Shown here: piece by piece, positions 1-8,132 of the stretch | Position numbering within the stretch: the stretch's first letter is position 1 | How the letters are laid out: every line of letters starts with the position of its first letter | Source of the DNA: Pseudonocardia abyssalis | GTDB lineage: Bacteria > Actinomycetota > Actinomycetes > Mycobacteriales > Pseudonocardiaceae | DNA: 64,000 bases | NCBI RefSeq assembly: GCF_019263705.2 | Contig: NZ_JADQDK010000001.1 | Span: forward strand, 5,456,001-5,520,000 | Direction: 5' to 3' | Notes under the pieces: model-generated | Databases searched by the model: none | What the model was told of the DNA's origin: nothing | The model's input: only the letters and a program-made list of their open reading frames with translations | Program-made: the position numbers and the translations under genes

Positions 1-317
1 TCCAGCGCCGCGGCCAGGCGCGGGGCGAGCTGCTCCGGCGCGACCGGCAGGCTCAGCACCGAGCCGAACGACATCGCGCCGTTGGTCTCGCTCAGCTCCG
101 GCAGCAGGATCGCGCGGCCCTCCTGCGCGACCCGCAGGTTCCGGAACGGCGGGTCGGCGATCGTGGCGTCGTCGGCGAACGTGCCGTAGAGGCCGACGAC
201 GAGGACGTCGGCCTCCAGTACGTCGAGCTGCTCGGGGCTCAGCTGCACCGGCGGGCGGTTCTCGCCGGAGAACAGGCCCTCGGCGGCGGGCGGGAGCGCG
301 AGTCCGAGGTCGCGCAC
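1..317 (-). pseudogene. C-terminal fragment of iron-siderophore ABC transporter substrate-binding protein, 5'-truncated
   Basis: Read leftwards, this open frame gives about 105 residues that continue past the window edge. They include LEADVLVVGLYG, an EGRAILLPEL segment and AMSFGSVLSLPVAPEQLAP, which resemble the last third of FepB/FatB-type siderophore-binding proteins. In such proteins roughly 200 more residues (signal peptide, first lobe) should lie to the right, but that DNA is the oppositely oriented clostripain-like gene. The reading frame has no plausible lipoprotein signal. GTG at 315-317 is only the first usable start. I infer a 5'-truncated remnant. A short intact protein cannot be excluded because the C-terminus is outside the window. 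Confidence 0.5.
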
Positions 318-396
318 CCTGCCCGGGGCGCAGAACGAAGATCGTCTGGTAGGAATCGGCAGCCACCGCCCGTCGGTGCACCTGAGGAGGGCTCCG

Positions 397-2262
397 ATGC
401 GTCGACGTCTCGCCGGGCCGGCTGTCGCCTGCCTGCTCGCCGCGGGGTGCTCGGCCGGGCCCGTCCCCGACGACGCCCCGCCCGGCTGGACCGTGCTGGT
501 CTACTCGATCGCCGACACCGACCTCGAGCCGTTCCTGCTCACCGACCTGGGCGAGATCGGCGAGGTGGGCACGACCGGCGAGGTCGCGATCTCGGCGCTG
601 GCCGACCGCGCCGCGGGCTACACCGACGAGCCCGCGCTCGGCCTCGGCGACTGGGAGGGCGGCAAGGTCCTGCAGTACACCGACGCGGGGGTCGAGGTCG
701 TCGAGGAGCTGGGGGAGGTCAACACCGGTGATCCCGACGTGCTGCGCCGCTTCGTCGCCGACGGGCTGGCCGCGCACCCCGCGCAGAACACCGCGGTGAT
801 CCTCACCGACCACGGCGCGGCATGGTCGGGCGTCGGCGGCGACGAGTCGGCGGGCTCCGACGTCCTGACGCTGGCCGAGATGCGCGACGCCGTGTCCGGT
901 GGCCTCGCCGACGCCGGTGTCGACCGGCTCGACCTCCTCGGCTTCGACGCCTGCCTGATGGCCACCTACGAGACGGCGAGCACGTTCGCGGGCGTCGCCG
1001 ACCGGATGCTCGCCTCCCAAGAGCTCGAACCCGGTCACGGATGGGACTACCGCGTGCTGCAGATGCTCGCCGACGACCCCGCCACCACCGTCGACGCGCT
1101 CGGCGGCGCGCTGATCGACGGCTTCGACGCTCAGGCGGAGGAGGAGGGAACCGAGGCCGACATCACGCTGTCCCTGGTCGACCTCACGCGGATGCCGACC
1201 GTCGATGAGGCCATGACCGCGTTCGGCGGGGCGCTGACCGAGCGGGTCGCGACACTGGCCCCCGTCGTCGGCGCGCAGCGCGCGTCCACACTGGGCTTCG
1301 GGCGCAGCCCCGACCCCGTCGAGGACACCCACATGGCCGATCTCGGCATCCTCGCCGCGCAGATCGGTGTCGAGACGCTCGACGTCTCCGACGAGGCCGA
1401 CGCGCTGGTCCGGGCCCTGAACGACGCCGTCGTCGACCGCGTCGCGGGGCAGGCGATGCGCGGCGCGACCGGACTCTCGATCTACTTCCCGCCGCAGGCC
1501 GAGTACTTCGACACCGCCTACGCCGACGTGCCGGGGGCCGGGCCGTGGACCCGGTTCCTGCAGGGCTACTACGGCGCGGGCGAGGCCCTGCCCGTCGATC
1601 AGCGGCCGCGCTTGCTCGGCGACCCCGACCCGTCCTTCGACGCCGACGGCCTCACCCTGGTCGGCGCGGTCGACCCGGCCGCGGCGGGTGCGGTGTCCGA
1701 GGCCGTCATCACCTACGGCCTCGTGGTCGACGGCGGCGGCACCACGTTCCTCGGTGAGGAGCCCGCGACCGTCGGCGACGACGGGCAGGTGGTCGGCGTC
1801 TACGACCTGACGCAGCTGACGATCTCCGACGGACAGGACACCGCGCAGGCCTACCTGACCCTGACCGACGCCGGGGACGGCGCACTGAGCATCGACGTGC
1901 CGATGGCCTACTACGCGCCCGGCGCCCAGGAGTACCAGGACGTCCTGCTCACCATCACGATCGACGCCGGCACCGGCGACGTTGTCAACGAGACCTACTA
2001 CGCCTACGACGAGGAGCTCGGCACCTTCGGTGAGCTGACGGCCGACCCGGCCGGGATCATCGTGCCGGAGGTCCTCGCCGTCGGCGCCGACGGCGAGCAG
2101 ACCTGGACCGCGACCACCGGCGTCGGCCTCTACGCCGACCTGCCGGCCCTGCGGTACGACCTGGCCCCGCTGCCGTCCGGATCGACGCTGTACGCCGGCC
2201 TGACCGTCACCGACTTCGGCGGGAACACCGACACCGCCGCGACGACGGTGTCGGTGCCCTGA
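397..2262 (+). CDS. Clostripain-family (peptidase C11) secreted lipoprotein
   Basis: Predicted cysteine peptidase of clan CD, exported and lipid-anchored. The 621-residue product starts MRRRLAGPAVACLLAAGC, a lipoprotein signal peptide with lipobox LAAGC. The catalytic dyad of the C11 family is visible as His139 in TDHGAAW and Cys186 in GFDACLM. The region up to about residue 400 is the peptidase fold, followed by a beta-rich C-terminal part (about 410-621). The ATG at 397 is preceded by GAGGAGGG at good spacing; an upstream in-frame GTG at 376 lacks this. The gene stands alone, convergent with the VWA gene 9 bases downstream. C11 enzymes normally cut after Arg/Lys; the substrate here is unknown. 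The family call is firm, the function open. Confidence 0.85.
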   Translation: MRRRLAGPAVACLLAAGCSAGPVPDDAPPGWTVLVYSIADTDLEPFLLTDLGEIGEVGTTGEVAISALADRAAGYTDEPALGLGDWEGGKVLQYTDAGVEVVEELGEVNTGDPDVLRRFVADGLAAHPAQNTAVILTDHGAAWSGVGGDESAGSDVLTLAEMRDAVSGGLADAGVDRLDLLGFDACLMATYETASTFAGVADRMLASQELEPGHGWDYRVLQMLADDPATTVDALGGALIDGFDAQAEEEGTEADITLSLVDLTRMPTVDEAMTAFGGALTERVATLAPVVGAQRASTLGFGRSPDPVEDTHMADLGILAAQIGVETLDVSDEADALVRALNDAVVDRVAGQAMRGATGLSIYFPPQAEYFDTAYADVPGAGPWTRFLQGYYGAGEALPVDQRPRLLGDPDPSFDADGLTLVGAVDPAAAGAVSEAVITYGLVVDGGGTTFLGEEPATVGDDGQVVGVYDLTQLTISDGQDTAQAYLTLTDAGDGALSIDVPMAYYAPGAQEYQDVLLTITIDAGTGDVVNETYYAYDEELGTFGELTADPAGIIVPEVLAVGADGEQTWTATTGVGLYADLPALRYDLAPLPSGSTLYAGLTVTDFGGNTDTAATTVSVP

Positions 2263-2271
2263 CCGTGGGTC

Positions 2272-3801
2272 TCAGCGTCCGACGAGCTCCGCCGCCATCT
2301 CGTGCGCGGCGGTCTCCAGGCCGGTGAGGTCGCGGACGACCCGGACCCGTGAGCAGTACTCGGCGTACTCGGGCAGGTCGCAGCCGCCGAGGCCCCAGGA
2401 GTAGCGGGGCTCCGGGGTGAGCCAGATCGTCTCCCGCGCACGGCGGGTGATCTCGGCGAACGCCTCGGTGTTCGGGTCGTTCCCGTTGCCCCGCCCGTCG
2501 CCCAGGATGATCACCGTGGACCGCCGGTTGACCGCGGAGGCGTAGTCCTCCTGGAACGTGCCGAACGCCTTGCCGTAGTCGGAGTTGGCGTCGACGTCGA
2601 GCACCTCCCCGCCGAAGATCAGGCCCAGCGCCTGCTCGACGGGGTGGTCCTCGAACAGGTCGGTGACCTCCACCATGTCGGACACGAAGGCGTAGGCCCG
2701 CACCTGCCCGAACAGGTTCTGCAGCCCGTGCACCAGGTGCAGGGTGAACCGGGCGGTGGCCCGCACCGACAGCGAGACGTCGGCCAGGATGACCAGCCGC
2801 GGCTTGTCCTCCGAGCGCGTGACCGTGACCGGCGAGAACGGGATGCCGTCGAAGCGCATGTTGCGGCGCATCGTGCGGCCCGAGTCGATACGGCCGCGGC
2901 TGGACACCTTGCGCTTGTGGGTGAGCCCACCGTGCAGGGTGTGCGCGAGGCGCCGGATCGACTCCTCCAGCTCCATGCGCTCGTGTTCGCCGACGCGGTC
3001 GACCTCGCGGACCTTCTGCTCCTCGACGCCCTCGACGATCTTGTTCTCCAGCGCCATCAGCGCCTCGAGGTGCTTCTTGAGCGCCTCGGGGAGCCCGGCG
3101 AGCACGCCGGTCATCCGCCGCCGCAGGGCCGCCGCGTCGTCCTCGGTGCCCTCCTGCGACTCGCCGTCGCCGTCGTTGAGCCAGCCGAAGAGCATCTCCT
3201 GCTGCGCGACGGACAGGTCGGCGTCGACCTTCGTGCCCTGCTGCTGGGAGATCTCGCCCGGCATCCCCGCGTTGTGCAGGCTGTCGGTCTCGATCTGGAC
3301 CCGCTGGCCCTCGCCGTCGATGCCCTGGCTGTCCTTGGACAGCACGATCTCGTCGGTCATCGCGGCCATGTCGATCTTGTTGGCCTCCTGGTGCAGGTTG
3401 TACTGCTGCGCCAGGTCGTCGGGGTCGAAGTAGTCCCGGATGTCGGCGGGCTTGCCGTGCTCGTGGCCCTGCTCCGGGGTGTTGCTCGGCTCCTCGGACA
3501 GCGTGAACGACTCCAGCTCACCGGAGTCGGACAGGTCGCCGTGGCCGTGCCCGTGGCCGTGCCCGGTGTCGGCGCCGCCCACCTTCACCAGCGCGAAGAA
3601 CTGGTCGAAGATGTCGTCGAAGATCTCCTCGTCGCGCCGGTCCTTGATCAGGGCGACCCGCAGCGCGGCGCGGAGCTGCTCCTTGTCGCCCATCATCCCG
3701 GGCTGTGCGGCGCACGCCATCGCGTCGAGGGCCTCCGGGATGGAGATCCGGATGCCGCGCAGGCGCAGCAGCCGGACGAAGCGGTGCAGCGCGTTCTCCA
3801 T
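2272..3801 (-). CDS. CoxE-like VWA-domain protein, cassette 1 (MoxR partner)
   Basis: A 509-residue protein of the CoxE-like VWA family, the usual partner of MoxR AAA+ ATPases in assembly or metal-insertion complexes. The C-terminal VWA domain contains the MIDAS motif DVSLS (near residue 340) and later a GDGRGNGND stretch. The N-terminal half is acidic and helical. A histidine-glycine run with four alternating His (residues 81-87) suggests metal binding. The gene lies 76 bases downstream of its MoxR ATPase (which has a matching His run) and is the last gene of the first dehydrogenase cassette. The ATG at 3801 gives the natural VWA-family start, MENALHRFVRLLRLRG. A paralogue at 6645-8132 lacks the His run. 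The molecular role is inferred from the family. Confidence 0.85.
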   Translation of the reverse strand: MENALHRFVRLLRLRGIRISIPEALDAMACAAQPGMMGDKEQLRAALRVALIKDRRDEEIFDDIFDQFFALVKVGGADTGHGHGHGHGDLSDSGELESFTLSEEPSNTPEQGHEHGKPADIRDYFDPDDLAQQYNLHQEANKIDMAAMTDEIVLSKDSQGIDGEGQRVQIETDSLHNAGMPGEISQQQGTKVDADLSVAQQEMLFGWLNDGDGESQEGTEDDAAALRRRMTGVLAGLPEALKKHLEALMALENKIVEGVEEQKVREVDRVGEHERMELEESIRRLAHTLHGGLTHKRKVSSRGRIDSGRTMRRNMRFDGIPFSPVTVTRSEDKPRLVILADVSLSVRATARFTLHLVHGLQNLFGQVRAYAFVSDMVEVTDLFEDHPVEQALGLIFGGEVLDVDANSDYGKAFGTFQEDYASAVNRRSTVIILGDGRGNGNDPNTEAFAEITRRARETIWLTPEPRYSWGLGGCDLPEYAEYCSRVRVVRDLTGLETAAHEMAAELVGR

Positions 3802-3877
3802 CAGCGCACCTCCGGTGCTCGTGAGCGGAAACGCCCGCCCGGGCGCACCTTTCCGCGCACGGGCGGCGGAGTCGCGG

Positions 3878-5095
3878 TCACAGGGCCCGCTTGCGGCCGA
3901 GGCCCGCGCCGAAGCTGCTCTTGCCGCGGTCGGCGGGGACCTTCGGCGGCTTGCTCGGGGACGCGCCGGTGTCGCCGCCGAGGGGGTTGCTGCCGTAGGT
4001 GTTGCCGAAGCGGCCGGGGGTGTCCTTCGCGGCGCGGATCGCGCGGCCGTCGACCTCGTCCTCGGTCTCGTCGGCGCGAGCCGGCTTCTTCGGCTGCTCC
4101 TCGTCGTGGCCGTGCCCGTGGCCGTGGCCGTGGCCGTGGTCCTTCTCCGGCACGGTCGCGTTCGGGTCGACCAGCTTCGGCAGCGCGCCGATGGCCTTGC
4201 GCACGTCCTTGTCGTACTTGACGACGACGGAGACGGTGTCGGACAGGACCGTCGCGTTGAGCTCCTCGACCCCGAGGACGGCGAGCGTGCGCGCCCAGTC
4301 GATGGTCTCCGAGATCGACGGCGACTTGCGCAGCTCCAGCTCGCGCAGCCCGCGCACGACGCCGACGAGCTGCTCGGCCAACGCGTCCGGCAGGCCCGTC
4401 TTCTTGCTCCGGACGATCTCCAGCTCGCGCTCCGCGGTGGGGTAGTCCAGGAACAGGTGCAGGCAACGGCGCTTGAGAGCGGCCGAGAGGTCACGCGTGT
4501 TGTTGCTCGTCAGGACCACGTACGGCGGGGTCGTCGTGGTGAACGTGCCGACCTCGGGCACCGACACCTGGTACTCGGCGAGGGTCTCGAGCAGCACCGC
4601 CTCGAGTGCCTCGTCGGCGCGGTCGACCTCGTCGATCAGCAGCACGACCGGCTCGTCGGAGCGGATGGCCTCCAGCAGCGGGCGGGAGGCGAGGAAGCGT
4701 TCGGAGAAGAACACGCTCTCCTGGGCGCCGATGCGGTCGACGGCGTCCTCCAGGGTGGGGGAGTCGGCGACGACCTGGCCGATCTTCTCGCGCAGGATCT
4801 GGGTGTAGAGCAGCTGCTTGCCGTAGTCCCACTCGTAGAGGGCCTTGGTCTCGTCCTGGCCCTCGTAGCACTGCAGGCGCAGCAGGCGCCGGCCCGTGGC
4901 CTTCGCGAGCGCCTTCGCCAGCTCCGTCTTGCCCACACCGGCCGGACCCTCGATGAGCAGCGGCTTGTCGAGCCGGTTGACCAGGAAGACGGTGGTGGCC
5001 AGGCGGGCGTCGGCGATGTAGCCCTGCTCGCCCAGCGCGTCGACGACCTCGTCGACGGAATCGAACTGTCCGCTCCCGGACTCGAACTGCGACAT
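3878..5095 (-). CDS. MoxR-family AAA+ ATPase, cassette 1, with His-rich tail
   Basis: A 405-residue MoxR/CoxD-type AAA+ ATPase, a chaperone class that remodels or activates metalloenzymes together with a VWA protein. Visible motifs: Walker A GPAGVGKTE (50-58), Walker B LLIDEVD (152-158), sensor-1 Asn within TSNNTRDLS (near 198) and the paired Arg 209-210. After the AAA core comes an unusual run of alternating His and Gly (320-330, six His) and a basic tail. ATG 5095 has GGAG five bases upstream; an ATG 18 bases earlier overlaps the ribosome-binding site and is less likely. Upstream, past a 38-bp palindrome, is the cassette's alcohol dehydrogenase; downstream is the VWA partner. Dedication to that dehydrogenase is inferred from position. 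Confidence 0.9.
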   Translation of the reverse strand: MSQFESGSGQFDSVDEVVDALGEQGYIADARLATTVFLVNRLDKPLLIEGPAGVGKTELAKALAKATGRRLLRLQCYEGQDETKALYEWDYGKQLLYTQILREKIGQVVADSPTLEDAVDRIGAQESVFFSERFLASRPLLEAIRSDEPVVLLIDEVDRADEALEAVLLETLAEYQVSVPEVGTFTTTTPPYVVLTSNNTRDLSAALKRRCLHLFLDYPTAERELEIVRSKKTGLPDALAEQLVGVVRGLRELELRKSPSISETIDWARTLAVLGVEELNATVLSDTVSVVVKYDKDVRKAIGALPKLVDPNATVPEKDHGHGHGHGHGHDEEQPKKPARADETEDEVDGRAIRAAKDTPGRFGNTYGSNPLGGDTGASPSKPPKVPADRGKSSFGAGLGRKRAL

Positions 5096-5129
5096 GCTGC
5101 TCCGTTCCTCCATGACCAGTGACTACCTG

Positions 5130-5167
5130 GTCGAGGGGGCGCCGGCAGCTGCCGGCGCCCCCTCGAC
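5130..5167. terminator. 38-bp perfect palindrome between dehydrogenase 1 and MoxR 1
   Basis: A perfect inverted repeat with arms starting GTCGAGGGGGCGCCGGC and AGCT at the centre. It lies 15 bases after the dehydrogenase stop and 34 bases before the MoxR start. There is no T-tract. It probably acts as a terminator or attenuator, reducing read-through from the dehydrogenase gene into moxR, or protects the upstream mRNA end. Confidence 0.6.
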
Positions 5168-5182
5168 TGTAAGCGGGAAAAC

Positions 5183-6475
5183 TCAGGTGAGCAGGTCGTC
5201 CAGGTCGCCGTTCATGCAGTGGTCGACCACGGGGCGCACGGTCTCGAACGTGCACTCCTTCGGGTTGCCCGGGGTGCAGGCGTCGCCGAGGACGTGGTTG
5301 GTGATGCGGTCGACGTCCGCCGCGTCACCCTTGATGATGCCCTCGCCCTTGTAGAACTCGGTCGGGCCCTGGCCCAGCCGGTTCTTCGAGTACGAGTCCT
5401 GCTTGACGTCGACGAAGCGCTCCGGGATGCCCACGTCGCGCAGCAGCCGGATGGACGCGGCGAGCGCGGCCTCGGCGGCCTGGACGTTGGTCATGCCGTG
5501 CGTGTCGATGTCCATCGCCTCGGCGATGTCGGCGAAGCGCTTGTAGTGCGTCGGCATGTTGAACGCCCACACGCGCGGGAGCGCGATGGCGTTGTTCAGG
5601 CCGTGGTGGGTGTCGTAGAACGCCGAGATGGCGTGGCTGATCGAGTGGATGATGCCGAGGCCACCGGAGTTGAACGCCTGCGCCGCGATGTACTGCGCGT
5701 TCATCATCCCGAAGCGGCCCTCGTAGCCCTGCGGGTTCCACACCGCCTCGCGGAGGTTGCGGTTCGTCAGCTTGATCGCGTGCAGGGCGTTGCCCAGCGA
5801 CGGGTCGAAGTTGATGCGCGAGACGTACGGCTCCGAGGCGTGCGCGAGCACGTCGAACCCGCACTGCGCGGTGTAGTCGACCGGACAGCTGTAGTAGAGC
5901 ACCGGGTCGTCGATCGCCAGGGTCGTGACCGACGCGTCGTCGAACGCCACGTACTTGTGCGGGTTCTTCGGGTCCGTCGTGGTGTCGGTGATGACGTAGG
6001 CCCAGGAGGTCTCCGAGCCGGTGCCGGCCGTGGTGGAGACCGCGATGTGCGGCGGGTTCTTCGGGTTCTCGGACTTGTTGAAGCCCTCGAACTCGTTGAC
6101 GTTGCGGCCGTCGTGGGCGACCGAGACGCGGGCGCCCTTGCAGGCGTCGTGCGACGAGCCGCCACCGATGGAGACGAAGCTGTCGCAGTTGTTCTGCTGG
6201 TACATCCCCACGGCGTCCATGACGTTGTAGTCCTTGGGGTTGGACTCCACCTTGTCGTACACCACGACCTCGAGGCCGTGGTACTTCATGGACTCGACGA
6301 TCTTGTGGACGATGTCGGAGCCGCGCAGGCCCGACGTCATGACCAGCGTCTTCTTGAAGCCCAGCTTGAGGGCCTCCGGGCCGATCAGCTCGTGCGCACC
6401 CGGGCCCATGAGGGCACGGGGGAAGGGGTGGAACTCCTTGATCGGGAACTGCGGAAGCATCTCTTCGACCTGCAT
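5183..6475 (-). CDS. NDMA-dependent (nicotinoprotein) alcohol/methanol dehydrogenase, cassette 1
   Basis: A 430-residue group III (iron-containing) alcohol dehydrogenase of the decameric actinobacterial nicotinoprotein type, which keeps NAD(P)H bound and passes electrons to NDMA in vitro and, by current knowledge, to mycofactocin in vivo. Seen here: GGGSSHD dinucleotide motif (104-110), TTAGTGSETS (148-157), metal ligands in GFDVLAHASE (Asp208, His212), GIIHSISH (His277, His281) and FYDTHHGLNNA. ATG 6475 follows AAGAGG at good spacing; an upstream TTG (6481) is not needed. A closely similar paralogue lies at 9250-10521, more like characterised methanol:NDMA oxidoreductases, so this copy may prefer another alcohol. 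It heads cassette 1 and is adjacent to the mycofactocin genes. Confidence 0.88.
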   Translation of the reverse strand: MQVEEMLPQFPIKEFHPFPRALMGPGAHELIGPEALKLGFKKTLVMTSGLRGSDIVHKIVESMKYHGLEVVVYDKVESNPKDYNVMDAVGMYQQNNCDSFVSIGGGSSHDACKGARVSVAHDGRNVNEFEGFNKSENPKNPPHIAVSTTAGTGSETSWAYVITDTTTDPKNPHKYVAFDDASVTTLAIDDPVLYYSCPVDYTAQCGFDVLAHASEPYVSRINFDPSLGNALHAIKLTNRNLREAVWNPQGYEGRFGMMNAQYIAAQAFNSGGLGIIHSISHAISAFYDTHHGLNNAIALPRVWAFNMPTHYKRFADIAEAMDIDTHGMTNVQAAEAALAASIRLLRDVGIPERFVDVKQDSYSKNRLGQGPTEFYKGEGIIKGDAADVDRITNHVLGDACTPGNPKECTFETVRPVVDHCMNGDLDDLLT

Positions 6476-6561
6476 GGGCAACCTCTTTCTGTACAGGTGA
6501 CGGGTCTGGGCCCCGACGTTAGGACCTGTGTGACCCCCGGCATAGAAAGCCCATGAGGAGG

Positions 6562-6626
6562 GACGGGGGAACCCCGTCTGATCGGGTAGCTAGCCCCCGC
6601 TTTGATGCTCTGACCAGGCAATTGCC
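6562..6626. promoter_or_regulatory. Upstream control region of dehydrogenase 1 (hairpin plus GGCAATTGCC dyad)
   Basis: The 169 bases between the VWA gene of cassette 2 and dehydrogenase 1 hold a short hairpin (GACGGGG, loop GAA, CCCCGTC at 6562-6578) and the perfect 10-bp palindrome GGCAATTGCC at 6617-6626. The hairpin could end transcription from cassette 2, and the palindrome is a candidate operator. No convincing -35/-10 pair is visible. Roles are inferred. Confidence 0.3.
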
Positions 6627-6644
6627 ACAGTATGGCAGCAGTGC

Positions 6645-8132
6645 TCAGGAGAGTGCGTGACCCAGCTCGCCCACCTGCCCCGCGAGCTCGGCGGGATCGC
6701 GGGCGATCGTCACGTGGTCGACGATCTCCGCATAGGTCGGCATCGCGCACGACGCCTGGGTCCAGTAGCGGCGCGGCTCCGGGGTGATCCAGCCGACGCG
6801 GTGCGCGCGGCGCGTGAGGCGGCGCAGGTCCTCGGCGCCGTCGGGCAGCCCGTTGCAGCGGCCGTCGCCGACGAACAGCACGGCCGTGCGCTTGTCGACG
6901 AGGCCGGCGTGCTCGGCGTTCATCGCGGCCAGCACACGGCCGTAGTCGCTGGTGGCGTCCAGGTCGAGGCCGGGTGCGGCGAGCACCGCGGCCAGCGCGC
7001 CGTCGCCCCGCGAGCGCAGCAGCACGTCGGTGACGTCGACGGGCGTGTCGACGTAGGCCAGCACGCGGCAGCGGAACGCCATGCCGTGCAGGGTCTGGGC
7101 CAGCCGCAGGGCGAACGCGGTGATCGAGCGGACCGACAGCGACACGTCGGCGACGACGAGCAGGCGGATCCTGTCCGGCGTGCTGCGGCGCACCACCAGG
7201 TGGAACGGGACGCCGTCGGTGCGCATGCTCGCCCGGACGGTGTGCCGCACGTCGAGCGGGCCGCGGCTGTGCTCACGCGGCACCCGCCGCGGCGCTCCCC
7301 GCATACGGCGCAGCAGTTCGTGGCAGGCGAACCGGACGTCGGCGTGGTCCCCGTCGCCGGTCGCGTCCGGATCGTCGACGCGCCCGAGCCCGGCCCGCTC
7401 GGCCAGTGCCTCGACGAAGTCGGTGATCGCCTCGACGAGCCGGTCGAGCTGCGTCGCGGAGAGCTGGTCCCCGCCCGGACCGTCGGCGTAGATCGCGTGC
7501 GGGTCGTAGGCGGCGAGCCAGGCGAGGATGGCGGCGGGGTCGTCGAGGTCGATGCTGCCGGCGACCGGGGCGCTGCGGCCCGACGTCAGCTCCTTCGCGA
7601 CCGCGCTGCCGGCCCGGTCCAGGTCGACGGTGTAGCTGATGCCCCGCCGGCCCTGGTCCTCCCCGCTCGACACCGACAGCTCGGAGTCGGCCCCGGCCAG
7701 CGACAGGTCGTCGTCGTCGCGGTGGGGGTTGAAGCCCTGGTCCTTCTCGGGGGCGTCGACCAGATCGCCCACCTCGGCGGCGCGCGGGTTGTAGTCGGCG
7801 TAGCGGCCGAGCGGATCGTCGTCCTCGCCCAGCTCCAGCTCGGTGGGCAGGCCCTCGGCGCCGGGTTCGAGCAGCCCACGCCCCCCGCCCGCCGTCGCGG
7901 CGGCCATCTCCGTCGCGGAGAAGAACGCCGTGAACGACCGCTCGAAGCCGGGGCGCTCGTGGTCGTACTTCACGGTGACGGCGCGGAGCCCGGAGCGCAG
8001 GGCGTCGAGGTCGGCGGCGCCCAGCATCGTGAGCACGCGCCGGACCTCGATCACCTCGGCGGGTGACGCGGCCACCCCCTGGCGCCGCAGCACCCGCCCG
8101 AACGCCGCCGCGACGACGTCGAGGGGACTCAT
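6645..8132 (-). CDS. CoxE-like VWA-domain protein, cassette 2
   Basis: A 495-residue paralogue of the VWA protein at 2272-3801: helical acidic N-terminal half, then a VWA domain with MIDAS DVSLS (in LLVVADVSLSVRS), a GDGRCNG stretch and a closing WITPEPRRYW segment, matching WLTPEPRYSW in the paralogue. It lacks the His-Gly run of the cassette 1 protein. The ATG at 8132 overlaps the TGA of the upstream MoxR gene (ATGA), so translation is coupled, as expected for subunits of one complex. Upstream starts would read into the moxR gene in another frame. The partner is MoxR 2. The probable client is the nicotinoprotein dehydrogenase of the same cassette, by position only. Confidence 0.85.
   Translation of the reverse strand: MSPLDVVAAAFGRVLRRQGVAASPAEVIEVRRVLTMLGAADLDALRSGLRAVTVKYDHERPGFERSFTAFFSATEMAAATAGGGRGLLEPGAEGLPTELELGEDDDPLGRYADYNPRAAEVGDLVDAPEKDQGFNPHRDDDDLSLAGADSELSVSSGEDQGRRGISYTVDLDRAGSAVAKELTSGRSAPVAGSIDLDDPAAILAWLAAYDPHAIYADGPGGDQLSATQLDRLVEAITDFVEALAERAGLGRVDDPDATGDGDHADVRFACHELLRRMRGAPRRVPREHSRGPLDVRHTVRASMRTDGVPFHLVVRRSTPDRIRLLVVADVSLSVRSITAFALRLAQTLHGMAFRCRVLAYVDTPVDVTDVLLRSRGDGALAAVLAAPGLDLDATSDYGRVLAAMNAEHAGLVDKRTAVLFVGDGRCNGLPDGAEDLRRLTRRAHRVGWITPEPRRYWTQASCAMPTYAEIVDHVTIARDPAELAGQVGELGHALS

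Noticed and set aside
2272..5095. Calling the MoxR/VWA pair coxD/coxE of the molybdenum hydroxylase outright.
   Set aside because: They are 16 kb from the hydroxylase and embedded with the alcohol dehydrogenases in two copies; kept only as an alternative.
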